Origin: Akkermansiaceae bacterium
GTDB lineage: Bacteria; Verrucomicrobiota; Verrucomicrobiia; Verrucomicrobiales; Akkermansiaceae
DNA: 64,000 bases
Assembly (NCBI GenBank): GCA_018402445.1
Contig: JAGYIT010000017.1
Location: 1 to 64,000, forward strand
Reading direction: 5' to 3'
Of the stretch, positions 20,744-30,493 are shown piece after piece; the first letter of the stretch is position 1; each line of letters opens with the position of its first letter. The notes under the pieces are model-generated. The model had not been told where the DNA came from and did not search any database. It was given only the letters and a program-made list of their open reading frames with translations. A program made the translations under genes and the position numbers.

Positions 20744-20976
20744 CCGGGCAAATCTGTCTTCCTTGTAAGTTGACTTTTGAAATTTGAAATTTCCAAGCCA
20801 GTGGCACGTTTTCCGCTTCAATCCGGTCATTCCCGTGGTTAGCGGATGGGCTGCGGCGGATTCATGCTCTCCTTCGGGGGCGCAGGGTTCGCCGCAGCGA
20901 TCCCACCCCTTCTTTCTCTTGCCGCCGCTTGGCTGCTGTGTTCTCCTCCGTGTCCCCGGCAGCGGGAGAAAATCTT

Positions 20977-22347
20977 ATGGCGAACAAGGATGTTACGGAC
21001 CCGGTGCGGATGGAGAAGATCGTCTCCCTGTGCAAACGCAGAGGCTTCATTTTTCAGGCGGGAGAACTCTACGGAGGTCTCAACGGCTGCTGGGACTACG
21101 GCCCGCTCGGCGCGGAGCTGAAACGCAACCTCAAGGACTACTGGTGGCGCAAGACCGTCCAGGAACGCGATGACGTGCTCGGCATGGACGGCGCGATTTT
21201 GACCATGGAACAGGTGTTGCAATCCTCCGGCCATATCGGCGGTTTCAGCGATCCGATGGTCGACTGCAAAACCTGCAAGGGACGATTTCGAGCCGATAAC
21301 CTCGACACCTACGAATGCAAAGAGAAGCCGAGTGTTTGCCCCGGCGCATCTCCGAAATGCGAACTCACCGAACCGCGCGAGTTCAACCTGATGCTCCAGA
21401 CGAACTTCGGAGCCACGGGCGAGCAGGTCGCCTACCTACGCCCGGAGACCGCACAGTCGATTTTCTGCCAATACAAGAATGTGTTGGATTCCAACCGCGT
21501 GAAGCTGCCGTTCGGCATCGCGCAGATCGGCAAGTCCTTCCGCAACGAGATCAATCCCCGCAACTACATCTTCCGCTCCCGCGAATTCGAGCAGATGGAG
21601 ATTGAGTATTTCTGCCGCCCGGAAGACGGCATGCGCCTCACCGACGAGTGGCTGGAAACCCGCCTTTGCTTCTACGAGGAAATCGGCATCCCGCGCGCCA
21701 AGCTCCACATCCTCGATGTGCCGGACGGCGACCGCGCGTTCTATTCCAAGAAAACCTACGACATCGAATATGAGTTCCCCTTCGGCATCCAGGAGCTGGA
21801 AGGCGTGGCCTACCGCACGGATTACGACCTCGGCGTCCACGCGAAAGGCTCCGGCAGGCCGCTGGAATACTTCGACGAGGAGACCAAGGAGCGTTTCCTG
21901 CCGCACGTCGTCGAGCCGTCGGCCGGTTGCGACCGCACGGTGCTCGCGCTGATCTGCGAGGCCTTCGACGAGGAAGAACTCGGCACCGACGGCAAGAGCG
22001 ACATGCGCACGGTCATGCGCTTCATGCCATCCATGGCGCCGATCAAGGTCGCCATTTTCCCACTCCTGAAAAAGAACGAGGAACAGGTCCGCATCTGCCG
22101 CGAAATCCAGAAATCGCTGCAACCGTGGATGAACGTGTTCTACGACGACAGCGGAGCCGTCGGCCGCCGCTACCGCCGCCAGGACGAGATCGGCACGCCG
22201 TTCTGCGTGACCGTCGATTTCGAAACCCTCGGCGAGGAAATCCCTGATCTAAAAGGCACCGTCACCCTCCGCCACCGCGATTCCATGGAGCAGGAGCGCC
22301 TTAGCATCGATGAGTTGCTGCCGTGGCTTTTGGCACGGGTGAGGTAA
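20977..22347 (+). CDS. glyS: Glycyl-tRNA synthetase (dimeric, class II alpha2 type)
   Basis: RGFIFQAGELYGGLNGCWDYGPLGAELKRN; RPETAQSIFCQYKNV; GIAQIGKSFRNEINPRNYIFRSREFEQMEIEYF. Confidence 0.95.
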   Translation: MANKDVTDPVRMEKIVSLCKRRGFIFQAGELYGGLNGCWDYGPLGAELKRNLKDYWWRKTVQERDDVLGMDGAILTMEQVLQSSGHIGGFSDPMVDCKTCKGRFRADNLDTYECKEKPSVCPGASPKCELTEPREFNLMLQTNFGATGEQVAYLRPETAQSIFCQYKNVLDSNRVKLPFGIAQIGKSFRNEINPRNYIFRSREFEQMEIEYFCRPEDGMRLTDEWLETRLCFYEEIGIPRAKLHILDVPDGDRAFYSKKTYDIEYEFPFGIQELEGVAYRTDYDLGVHAKGSGRPLEYFDEETKERFLPHVVEPSAGCDRTVLALICEAFDEEELGTDGKSDMRTVMRFMPSMAPIKVAIFPLLKKNEEQVRICREIQKSLQPWMNVFYDDSGAVGRRYRRQDEIGTPFCVTVDFETLGEEIPDLKGTVTLRHRDSMEQERLSIDELLPWLLARVR

Positions 22348-22388
22348 ATTGAATTGCCGACTTTATCCCTGTAGGCTAGGTTTCATAC

Positions 22389-22607
22389 ATGATTGCAAAA
22401 GAAGAAATCCGCAAACTCCCGATGCAAGAGAAGCTCGCTCTATTAGAAGCAGTTTGGGCAGAAATCTCACCGGAGCCCGACGAACTCGAAGTGCCACAGT
22501 GGCATAAGGATCTTCTCGATGAGCGCCGCGATGCTTTGGCACGAGGAGAGATTCGTGTAATCGACTGGGAAGATGCGAAAAAGGAAATCGAGGCCTCGAT
22601 CCGGTGA
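22389..22607 (+). CDS. Addiction module antitoxin component (TIGR02574-like)
   Basis: MIAKEEIRKLPMQEKLALLEAVWAEISPEPDELEVPQWHKDLLDERRDALARGEI. Confidence 0.85.
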   Translation: MIAKEEIRKLPMQEKLALLEAVWAEISPEPDELEVPQWHKDLLDERRDALARGEIRVIDWEDAKKEIEASIR

Positions 22608-22945
22608 AAGTCAGGATACTCGAACCCGCCAAGGCCGATCTTATCAACGGATTTCATTTCTATGAAGATCAGGAGCCAGGTGCAGGACGTTATTTTCTCA
22701 ACAATCTCTATTCCGACATCGAAGGTCTGGCGACAACTTACGGAATCCACCGACAACCTTTCGGTGATTTCCATAGGGCTATCTCTAAAAAGTTTCCCTA
22801 CGCCATCTTCTATTCCGTCCGGGAATATGAAATTTGGGTGGAGGCGGTGATCGACTGCCGCAGAAAACCTGCTTGGATCCGCTCTAAAATCAGGAAACTG
22901 GAGAAAAATGATGCATCAGCTTCTCCCGATGACGAAACAATTTGA
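22604..22945 (+). CDS. RelE/ParE-family toxin
   Basis: EPAKADLINGFHFYEDQEPGAGRYFLNNLYSDIEGLA...FPYAIFYSVREYEIWVEAVIDCRRKPAWI; overlaps the antitoxin ORF by 4 bp. Confidence 0.88.
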   Translation: MKVRILEPAKADLINGFHFYEDQEPGAGRYFLNNLYSDIEGLATTYGIHRQPFGDFHRAISKKFPYAIFYSVREYEIWVEAVIDCRRKPAWIRSKIRKLEKNDASASPDDETI

Positions 22946-23001
22946 AGTTGCAAGACTCCCCTTCCGCATGCATCCAAGGGGCGGGAAACCACCTTACATA
23001 T

Positions 23002-23238
23002 ATGGCCGACAAGGAAGATAAGAACGAAGAGAACGTAGCCGGAAAATTCTACGTCGATAGCCAATGCATCGACTGCGATCTCTGCCGTGAGACCGCGCCG
23101 AGCAATTTCACCCGCGCGGACGACGAAGGGTATTCCTTCGTTTTCAAACAGCCGGAGAACGCCGAGGAGGAAGCCCAGTGCCGCGAGGCGATGGAGGGCT
23201 GCCCGGTTGAAGCTATCGGCGAAGACGGAGATGCCTAA
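23002..23238 (+). CDS. Single-cluster 4Fe-4S ferredoxin
   Basis: VDSQCIDCDLCRETAPSNF...GCPVEAI; start at 23002. Confidence 0.9.
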   Translation: MADKEDKNEENVAGKFYVDSQCIDCDLCRETAPSNFTRADDEGYSFVFKQPENAEEEAQCREAMEGCPVEAIGEDGDA

Positions 23239-23630
23239 TGGCCATGGCTGCGCCACGGAGACAGAAACCGACGCGGCGCGAGGTCATCCACGAGGAACTG
23301 ACGAGTGAGTGGCTGGGCTGCGACAAGCCGCACAACCCGAACAAAAACGTCTCCGCCGCCGGGGATTGGGTGGATGCGATTCTCCGAATGCAGTTTTTCG
23401 CCGACAGCCTCGACGAGGAGGAAGTGAAAAAGGCGTGGAAGGAAATCGCCGGGGATTTCATCGGCGCCAACACCGAGCCGGTCTCGGCAAAGGAAGGCAA
23501 CCTCGTCCTGCGCGTCACCCAGCCCGCGATGCGCTTCCACCTAGAGCAGATGAAACCCGAGCTACTCCGCAGGATCCGCGAACGCTTCGGCGAGGGAAAA
23601 ATCAAATCAGTTAGATTCGCGTTGGGATGA
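23238..23630 (+). CDS. DUF721/DciA-like protein
   Basis: WKEIAGDFIGANTEPVSAKEGNLVLRVTQPAMRFHLEQMKPELLRRIRERFGEGKIKSVRFALG. Confidence 0.8.
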   Translation: MAMAAPRRQKPTRREVIHEELTSEWLGCDKPHNPNKNVSAAGDWVDAILRMQFFADSLDEEEVKKAWKEIAGDFIGANTEPVSAKEGNLVLRVTQPAMRFHLEQMKPELLRRIRERFGEGKIKSVRFALG

Positions 23631-23707
23631 GTTAGCGAACTGCTTATCTGCGGGTATGTAATGAAGCCCAGCCTTGCGTTCGCGGGAGAATCAGGTAGGT
23701 TCGGTCT

Positions 23708-23971
23708 ATGTCAACCGACGCGTCCACCATCACCATTGACTGCCCCAGTGAGATCCTGCTCGAGCTGCATGTGAGCAAGGAAGAGCTTGCTGTCTTGTTG
23801 AAGGAGACGGTGGCAATCGAGCTGTTCCGCAGGGGCAGGCTCTCCTCGGGTCTCGCTGCCAGGTGGGCGGGCCAGGACAGGATGCCATTTCTGATGAAAG
23901 CGATGGAGCAAGGGGCGGCTTTGTTGGATGAAGGCAAGGAAGATTTCCGCCGCGAAACATCACTGCTTTAG
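23708..23971 (+). CDS. UPF0175 family small protein (putative antitoxin)
   Basis: LLKETVAIELFRRGRLSSGLAARWAGQDRMPFLMKA. Confidence 0.8.
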   Translation: MSTDASTITIDCPSEILLELHVSKEELAVLLKETVAIELFRRGRLSSGLAARWAGQDRMPFLMKAMEQGAALLDEGKEDFRRETSLL

Positions 23972-24461
23972 GCGCGCTGCGCATTTCACCGTGATCATCT
24001 CCAACACCACTCCCTTGTTTGCTTTCGCAGCGCTCGGACGCTTCGATTTGCTGGAGAAAGTGCATGGACGACTTGTCGTGGTGGAAACGGTGGTTCGTGA
24101 ATGTGAAGTGGGCGGATCGATCATCGTGCCTGACTTGCGTTTCCTCCCATGGATCCGGATCGTTGCCGCGCCACTGCAGCCCGACATACGGTTCCAAATG
24201 CTTGATGCCGGCGAGAGGGACACATTGGCCATCGCATTGGATCAGGGAGCTTCCAAGGTCTTGATCGACGAAAGGCTCGGCAGAAATATCGCTGAATCCT
24301 ATGGATTATCGGTTGTAGGCACCTTGGGCACCCTGTTGAAAGCCCGACAACTTGGCTTGATAGCGGAATTTCTGCCAGTCGTCCGCCAGCTGCAGAATGC
24401 CGGTTTCCGTTACCATGAGCCACTGGTTAGGCAACTTTCAGGGAATGTTGACGAGGGATAA
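23928..24461 (+). CDS. DUF3368 PIN-like nuclease (putative toxin)
   Basis: VIISNTTPLFAFAALGRFDLLEKVHG...LDAGERDTLAIALDQGASKVLIDERLGRNIAESYGLSVVGTLGTLLKAR; true start probably near 23990. Confidence 0.85.
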   Translation: MKARKISAAKHHCFRRAAHFTVIISNTTPLFAFAALGRFDLLEKVHGRLVVVETVVRECEVGGSIIVPDLRFLPWIRIVAAPLQPDIRFQMLDAGERDTLAIALDQGASKVLIDERLGRNIAESYGLSVVGTLGTLLKARQLGLIAEFLPVVRQLQNAGFRYHEPLVRQLSGNVDEG

Positions 24462-24508
24462 AACGATTTCTGTGGATTGGGATTTAGAGTTTAAAATTTG
24501 AAGTTTTG

Positions 24509-25546
24509 ATGTTCAGGAACCTGATATTTGATTGGTCCGGCACTTTCGTGGACGACATGGAGCCGGTGATTGAGGCGACAAACGCCGTGCTCGGGAAATA
24601 CGGCATTGCGCCCTATGACCGGGAAGGTTTCCGGCGCGGCTTCCGGCTGCCTTACCGCGAGTTCTACGCGGAGATCCTTCCGGGCGTTTCCCTCGAGGAA
24701 TTGGAATCGCATTTCCGCCCGGCCTTCGATGCGGCGGTCAGCCCGGTCACTGTCCTGCCCCACGCACGGGAGAAGCTGGAATGGGCGCACGCGCGCGGGA
24801 TGCGGATGTTCATACTCACCTCAATGGATTCCGATGCGTTCCTGCGGCAGCTTCACGGATTCGGCATGGAGGATTTCTTCGAAAAAACCTACGCGGGCGT
24901 TCTCGATAAAAGGGAACTGATCGATTTCATCATCGAGACCCACGCGCTCGACCGCGCGGAAACCGCCTTTGTCGGCGACATGACGCATGACATCGAGACC
25001 GCGCGCCACGGCGGTATCTCTTCCATCGCGGTGCTGACCGGATACCACCACGCGGAGGTGCTCGCGGCGGTCAGGCCTGACATCACGGTCCCGGATCTCG
25101 GGGTGCTGGTGCGGATGATGGAGAAGCGTAAAGCCGAGCGCCCGATCGCGACCGTCGGCGCTCTGATCCACGACGGGAACGGGAAAGTTCTAATGATCCG
25201 CACCCACAAATGGAGTGATCTCTGGGGTATTCCCGGCGGGAAAATCGAACGCGGCGAAACCTGCGATGCGGCTCTGATCCGCGAGATCCGCGAAGAGACC
25301 GCATTGGAAGTTTCCGACATCCGCTTCGTGGTCGTCCAGGAATCCATCTTTTCTCCCTCTTTCATCCGCCCGGAGCACTTCATACTGCTCAACTACATCG
25401 CAAAGGCTGGCTCACAGGATGTGATACTCAACGACGAAGCAGAGGAATTCCGTTGGGTAACTCCAGAAGAAGCCTTCTCGCTGGATCTCAACAAGGCGAC
25501 AATCCAGCTTCTCAAACAGGTGATCGAAGACAAGATGCTGCCATGA
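24509..25546 (+). CDS. HAD phosphatase - NUDIX hydrolase fusion
   Basis: HAD: IFDWSGTFVDDMEP, FILTSMDSDAF, FVGDMTHDIETARHGGI; NUDIX box: GGKIERGETCDAALIREIREETALEV. Confidence 0.92.
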   Translation: MFRNLIFDWSGTFVDDMEPVIEATNAVLGKYGIAPYDREGFRRGFRLPYREFYAEILPGVSLEELESHFRPAFDAAVSPVTVLPHAREKLEWAHARGMRMFILTSMDSDAFLRQLHGFGMEDFFEKTYAGVLDKRELIDFIIETHALDRAETAFVGDMTHDIETARHGGISSIAVLTGYHHAEVLAAVRPDITVPDLGVLVRMMEKRKAERPIATVGALIHDGNGKVLMIRTHKWSDLWGIPGGKIERGETCDAALIREIREETALEVSDIRFVVVQESIFSPSFIRPEHFILLNYIAKAGSQDVILNDEAEEFRWVTPEEAFSLDLNKATIQLLKQVIEDKMLP

Positions 25547-25902
25547 GTGAGGGAGACGAAATCGAGATCCGCCGCCTCGCCGTGGAAACCCACATCGGCG
25601 TGCCCGACGAAGAGCGTTCGGAACCCCAGACCCTTTGGCTCACCGTCCGGATGCGGCCTTCGCAGGGTTTCCATGGACTTCAGGACAAGGTCGCGAACAC
25701 CGTGGATTATTATGAGGTATCTCTGCGCCTTGCCAATCTAGCCGCAGAACGACCGAGGCATCTCATCGAGACGCTCGCCACCGAGATCGCTGAATTCCTA
25801 CTTTCCACCTATCCCCTCTACTACGTGGAGGTGGAGGTGGAAAAGCGCATCCTCCCCAACGCGGATTCCGTTTCTGTCAGGATTAGGCGGGAGAGGCCAT
25901 GA
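25543..25902 (+). CDS. folB: Dihydroneopterin aldolase
   Basis: IEIRRLAVETHIGVPDEERSEPQTLWLTVRM...DYYEVSLRLANLAAERPRHLIETLATEIAEFLL; ATGA overlap with the upstream gene. Confidence 0.88.
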   Translation: MSEGDEIEIRRLAVETHIGVPDEERSEPQTLWLTVRMRPSQGFHGLQDKVANTVDYYEVSLRLANLAAERPRHLIETLATEIAEFLLSTYPLYYVEVEVEKRILPNADSVSVRIRRERP

Positions 25903-25924
25903 GGAGAACCGCAGGCTTTTGACT

Positions 25925-25953
25925 GCGGGGAGTATCCCCGCTTTTGTATTTTT
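25925..25953 (+). terminator. Rho-independent-like terminator after folB
   Basis: GCGGGGA-GTA-TCCCCGC hairpin followed by TTTTGTATTTTT. Confidence 0.8.
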
Positions 25954-26318
25954 ATGCGCAGATCAACGGGGGATATCGGCCACCTCATGTGAGGCCGTCT
26001 CGAATGGCACGGGATTAAGCCCGAATCGGCAGGGATGGCTTTGACGTTGGCTATCTCCGCTTCGCTCCGGTTCCAAGCCGTCCGGAAAAGGGGCGGCACG
26101 ATCCAAGATGAAAGTGGAAGCATCCCGCATTTTGCGCCGGATACATAAATGCATCGGGATAGGATGTGGACGTATGATGAATCGATGCCGTAGAGGCGGA
26201 CGGCGCGGAGCGACCATCCCAGCCCGTTTCACGAAATCAGGCCTAGACCGTGCCATTTAGGCCCGTCTCCCAGAAAATATCGCGCTTCCCGCTGCGTCAA
26301 AAGCGCCACGTGTGCTGA

Positions 26319-26921
26319 CTACTTCGCACCACCGCCGACATGCAGCAGCATAAGGTTGCAATTGTGACGGAGGCCCGCCGCAAGGTTTGCCGATTTCGCG
26401 TTCTTGCTCCCACCAAGGCGGCTGAAAAGGTCGCGTTTTTCGGCGTCCTTACCCTCGCTGACCTTGCGCATTTCTGCGTCGTAGCGGTTGAAGAGTTCGA
26501 TGATGAGTTCCTCGGCAGCGTTGAAAGGCATGGCCTTAGGCGCGGGCTGCCCTTCGACAGCGACAGGCGGCACGGGCTCTTCCGGGCGACGAACAAGTCC
26601 GGTGTCGATCGTTTTCCGACCGATGGTCGAACGAAGCTGCGCACTAAGAAGTGTGCCGCCGCGGCTGAAGGTCATGTCAATGTGGGAGATCGCACCGGCG
26701 TCGCCGAAAGCGATGAGATCCACCTGCGTGGAAATATAAATGCCACCATCCGTCGTTTCCGTGATCGTAGGCATGTGGGTGCGGTAGGAGGCGTCGGTGA
26801 AGTCATAGACGGCCGTGCGGTTTTTCTTCCAGCCGTTGAGGCGCTGGCCGAAGCCTTCCGTATCGAATCCGACCGCAAAGGCCGGGGTAATGAGGGCGAG
26901 GGCAAGGAGGATGGATTTCAT
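26319..26921 (-). CDS. Secreted hypothetical protein
   Basis: Signal peptide MKSILLALALITPAFA; last gene of the minus-strand Ton cluster. Confidence 0.7.
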   Translation of the reverse strand: MKSILLALALITPAFAVGFDTEGFGQRLNGWKKNRTAVYDFTDASYRTHMPTITETTDGGIYISTQVDLIAFGDAGAISHIDMTFSRGGTLLSAQLRSTIGRKTIDTGLVRRPEEPVPPVAVEGQPAPKAMPFNAAEELIIELFNRYDAEMRKVSEGKDAEKRDLFSRLGGSKNAKSANLAAGLRHNCNLMLLHVGGGAK

Positions 26922-26949
26922 ATTCTTGGATGGTATTGGTTGTTTTCTG

Positions 26950-28266
26950 TTAGAATGAGAGTTGTGCGCCGGTCTGCCAGGTGAAGGCTTCCGTATTAAA
27001 ACTGTTCCCGACTTCGTCGTTGAGGATCATGTATTCGACACCGTTGCGGATCAGGAGGCTGTCCTTGTAGAGGTGAAGGTTGGTTCCGAGATAGAAGGAG
27101 TGATATTCGTCACCCGCGAAAAACGGCGAAGCGTCGTAGCGGAGATCGCCCGAGTTTCCGGGAGCGGCGACGATGCCGCGCGGGTCGTCCGTTCCGGCGT
27201 ATTGATAGCGGCCTACGAGGTTGAGCGTGCCGGGAATGAGCCAGTGCGTTGCGCCGAGGGTGAGCCCCCATACCGTGCTATCACCCTTGGCGAATTGAAA
27301 ATCGCCGGAGAAAGAGGAGCTGTCAGAATCCATTTTCACACCGACCGAAAATAGGTGTCGATAGGCAGGATTCTGAACAATGAGTTGATTCCCGTTCGCG
27401 GAGCGGCGGCCAGCGAGGTCGTAGCCCTGCGGGTTCGAGCGTCCGGCGTCGAAATTATGTAGGTAATCGACGTGCCACTTGGTGCGAGCGAGCGTATCGC
27501 CGGTTCTTTCCACGAAAGTGCGTGAGACGCTGAGATTGAACATCCCGTCGCGGTCCATGGAGCCGAAGTCAGGATCGAAGTCGCTAGAGAACCAACCGAT
27601 GTCATAGTCGAGAGTTTCCCCGGCGTGGTGGATACTGACTCCGAGTGCGGCAGGCGGCGCGACCATGTTGGTAAGCGTCCCACGATAGGGATAGGGGGAG
27701 AGTGACGGCTCGATTCTGGATTCCGTCCCGAAGTTGGGACGAAATTTCCCGAGAGTGACTCCGGTGGTTTCAGAAACCTGGGTGTAGGCTTTGAGACGCT
27801 CGACACCGCGATATTGTGTATCGCCGGCAAATTCGCCCATGGCCTCGATCTCCGTGTTGTTGAAGGCTAGGATGCGGGCGCCGAGCCGGGCGCGGCGGCT
27901 GCGCGTACCATCAAGATCCGTGTTGCGCGCAGGGATCGCGCCGGAGGGGATGGTCTCTGCCTTACCGAAACTGGCGCTGAAATCGTATTGTCCGGCCACA
28001 GCGAATTGCTGGATGAAGGGGTTCGCGGAGTTATCGTAGAGGACAGAGCGCGACCAGACAGCATCGAGAGGGCTAGGTGCCCACTCAGGCGGGAGGTAGA
28101 TGATGTTTTCCACCCGCTCCTGCTCAGCTTCCTCGCCTTCCGGAATTTCACGGGGCGGGAGGATGATGCTGTTGGCGTCGATTTTTCCCTCAAGTACATC
28201 CAGCGCCTCGTTCGCGTAGGCGAAGGGCGCAGCAAGCAGCAGGAAATGGAGCGGCGAGAATCTCAT
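26950..28266 (-). CDS. Outer-membrane beta-barrel porin (phosphate-selective porin O/P-like)
   Basis: Signal peptide; LGARILAFNNTEIEAMGEF...VTLGKFRPNFGTESRIEPSLSPYPYRGTLTNM; C-terminal TGAQLSF. Confidence 0.75.
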   Translation of the reverse strand: MRFSPLHFLLLAAPFAYANEALDVLEGKIDANSIILPPREIPEGEEAEQERVENIIYLPPEWAPSPLDAVWSRSVLYDNSANPFIQQFAVAGQYDFSASFGKAETIPSGAIPARNTDLDGTRSRRARLGARILAFNNTEIEAMGEFAGDTQYRGVERLKAYTQVSETTGVTLGKFRPNFGTESRIEPSLSPYPYRGTLTNMVAPPAALGVSIHHAGETLDYDIGWFSSDFDPDFGSMDRDGMFNLSVSRTFVERTGDTLARTKWHVDYLHNFDAGRSNPQGYDLAGRRSANGNQLIVQNPAYRHLFSVGVKMDSDSSSFSGDFQFAKGDSTVWGLTLGATHWLIPGTLNLVGRYQYAGTDDPRGIVAAPGNSGDLRYDASPFFAGDEYHSFYLGTNLHLYKDSLLIRNGVEYMILNDEVGNSFNTEAFTWQTGAQLSF

Positions 28267-29711
28267 GGTTCTTCTTTTTTCTGGCGATCCGCCTCACGGT
28301 CCGCCGCGCGGCGGACGCGGGATACGTATTGTTCGAGGCTATCGCTTTTCTTGATCGTGAGCGCGGCTTGCAAGTGTGGCATCGCCTCGGGGTAGCGACG
28401 CTCGCGGACAAGCATCTGCCCGAGCGAAAGGTTCGCGGAATACGCGACGGAATCGTTACGCGCGGCGAGTTGGTAGTTTGTGCGTGCCTCGACAACGAGG
28501 GCGTCGCGTTTTTTCTCATCCACTTCCTCGCGGGAAAGCAGATCCTTGTGGCGCGCATATTCCAGCAAGACCTCTCCGTCCGCAGGGTTCAGCTCTAGGA
28601 GCTGGTTGAGCAGCGCTTCCACTCGGTCGGTCTGCTTCTTGGCCTGAGCCACGCTAACTTCGGTGAGCATGAGTCTGAGCTTGTCGGAGTCAGCGATCGA
28701 ATCACCTGCCTTTTTCCTGACCTCGCTGATGAAATCGTCAGCCTTGTCCGGGTAGCCGTAATCGCTGAGGATTTTTGCAGACTTTACGGTCTGGGCGACA
28801 TTCAGTTTCTCCGATTTCTCCATCGCGGCAAGGTAGGCGTAGAGTGCGAGCTGCGGCTCGTTACGATCCATGTAGAGGTTGCCGAGGAGGTTGAGGTTTG
28901 ACTCGTCGGCCAAGCCTTTAAGGCGCAGCACCTCAAGGTTCACAGCGGCTTCTTCCTTTTTCTCCATGGAAAGGTAAGCATTCGTCTGCTGAAGCCACAG
29001 CTCCTTATCGTTCGGGTTCTCCTCGATGAGGGTGCCGATCAGGCTGGCGGATTCCGCATATTTTTCCTGCGCCATCAGTGCCTGCGCGAGGCCAAGCTTC
29101 CAATCCCGCGAGGCAGGATCTAACAGATATGCTTGGCGGTAGGCGTTCTCGGCAGCAAGTGAGTTTTTCTTGAGCAGGTGGCAGTAACCAAGCAGTCCGT
29201 AGGCGCGGCTGGAGTTCTCACCGAGCTCAATGGCCTTCTGCAACATGGGCAGCGCCTCTTCGGTCATGTTCTTGGAAATATAGAGATAGCCGAGGTTTGT
29301 GTGAGCGCGGCGGAAGCGGGGAAAACGGCGGATCGCCTCAAGGAAAGCCCGGCGCGCCTCGTCGCTGCGGTCGGCTTGGAAATAAAGGTTTCCCAGCACG
29401 AAGACCATCGCTGGGCTGATCTCACCTTTCGGGGTCTCTGGGTCGGTCGGATTCTCGATGATCTGGATAAAGCGTACGATTTCCTGTTCGGCATCGCGGA
29501 AGCGCGAGGCCTCGAACATTTCGCGCACGGTCACAAGCAGCGCCTGCTCCTCGCTCGAAACCTTCGGCTCCACATCGGAAAGAAATCCGTAGCTGCCGAC
29601 GAAGTCGCGGACGAAGGCGGGGTCGCGGAATAGATTTGCAGGAGGGATGATGCGCTCGGCGTGGACGGCGAGCGTGCCGAGGAAGGCGATGGCAAGGATG
29701 GGACGGAGCAT
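28263..29711 (-). CDS. TPR repeat protein, exported
   Basis: Signal peptide MLRPILAIAFLGTLAVHA; multiple TPR motifs (LGNLYFQADRSDEARRAFLEAIRRFPRFRRAHTNLGYLY). Confidence 0.85.
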   Translation of the reverse strand: MLRPILAIAFLGTLAVHAERIIPPANLFRDPAFVRDFVGSYGFLSDVEPKVSSEEQALLVTVREMFEASRFRDAEQEIVRFIQIIENPTDPETPKGEISPAMVFVLGNLYFQADRSDEARRAFLEAIRRFPRFRRAHTNLGYLYISKNMTEEALPMLQKAIELGENSSRAYGLLGYCHLLKKNSLAAENAYRQAYLLDPASRDWKLGLAQALMAQEKYAESASLIGTLIEENPNDKELWLQQTNAYLSMEKKEEAAVNLEVLRLKGLADESNLNLLGNLYMDRNEPQLALYAYLAAMEKSEKLNVAQTVKSAKILSDYGYPDKADDFISEVRKKAGDSIADSDKLRLMLTEVSVAQAKKQTDRVEALLNQLLELNPADGEVLLEYARHKDLLSREEVDEKKRDALVVEARTNYQLAARNDSVAYSANLSLGQMLVRERRYPEAMPHLQAALTIKKSDSLEQYVSRVRRAADREADRQKKEEP

Positions 29712-29728
29712 AGCTGAAGAATAAAAAA

Positions 29729-29838
29729 GAGAACCGCGAATGGACGCGAATGAACGCGCATCTTGGTATGCTCTGGTTGAATTTGGACTCATGAATGGTT
29801 GAAGTATCTGGACTAATTAGCGGTCATTGGTGGTTAAA
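29729..29838. repeat. Paired inverted array element F
   Basis: Left GAACCGCGAATGGACGCGAATGAACGC; reverse complement of right arm TATTTAACCACCAATGACCGCTAATTAG. Confidence 0.6.
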
Positions 29839-29842
29839 TACC

Positions 29843-30493
29843 TTAGCTTTTCTTGACCTCGAAATTAAACGGGACGACGGCGACGGATTTGACAGGTTTA
29901 CCGCCCTTGGTGCCGGGCTTGAATCTCCAGCGGTTGACCGCGTTGATGGCGGCTTTATCGAGATCGGGATGACCGGAGGAGGACTTGATCGTGGTGCCGA
30001 CAACCTTGCCGGTGGCATCGATCGTGCAGGAAACAAGGACCCGTCCGCCGATTCCCTTGCTGAGAAGCGAGCTAGGATAGGTAGGTTGGATCTTACTGAC
30101 GGGCTGTGGCGGGCCGTCGAGGTCGCCGCCGAAGGCGTCATCGCCGCCTTTCATGCCGAAGTCAGGGATCTCCATCTTAAAGCCACCTCCGCTGCCCACG
30201 GCAAAATCCGGCATATCCATATTGGAATCGAGATCGGTAGATTCCTCGACCATTTCCTCGGGCTCGGGTTCCTCTTCGATTTCCTCGGGCGGATCTTCGG
30301 TTTCAAAATCCATTTCCTCTGGCGGCTCGACGGTGATCTCCGGCGGCTCGCTTTGGTTCTTGTCGAGCATCTGGCTGAGTTTTTGAGAAAGCGGGATCGC
30401 TACGAAGACTGCGAGAGTCGCGATGAGTCCGCCAATCACCGCAAAGATGCTGGTGAACTTGCCTCTTGGCGGTCTGTAAACGTGTCGTGCCAT
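29843..30493 (-). CDS. tonB: TonB family energy transducer
   Basis: One N-terminal TM, acidic proline-rich linker, PTYPSSLLSKGIGGRVLVSCTIDATGKV...AAINAVNRWRFKPGTKGGKPV. Confidence 0.92.
   Translation of the reverse strand: MARHVYRPPRGKFTSIFAVIGGLIATLAVFVAIPLSQKLSQMLDKNQSEPPEITVEPPEEMDFETEDPPEEIEEEPEPEEMVEESTDLDSNMDMPDFAVGSGGGFKMEIPDFGMKGGDDAFGGDLDGPPQPVSKIQPTYPSSLLSKGIGGRVLVSCTIDATGKVVGTTIKSSSGHPDLDKAAINAVNRWRFKPGTKGGKPVKSVAVVPFNFEVKKS

Noticed and set aside
20641-20796. N-terminal extension of the alaS ORF
   Set aside because: Translates a repeat arm (LCGLCAFAVNFLF); conserved AlaS start is at 20640.
25954-26318. Short ORFs between folB and the secreted protein
   Set aside because: No recognisable family, overlapping frames on both strands; treated as intergenic.
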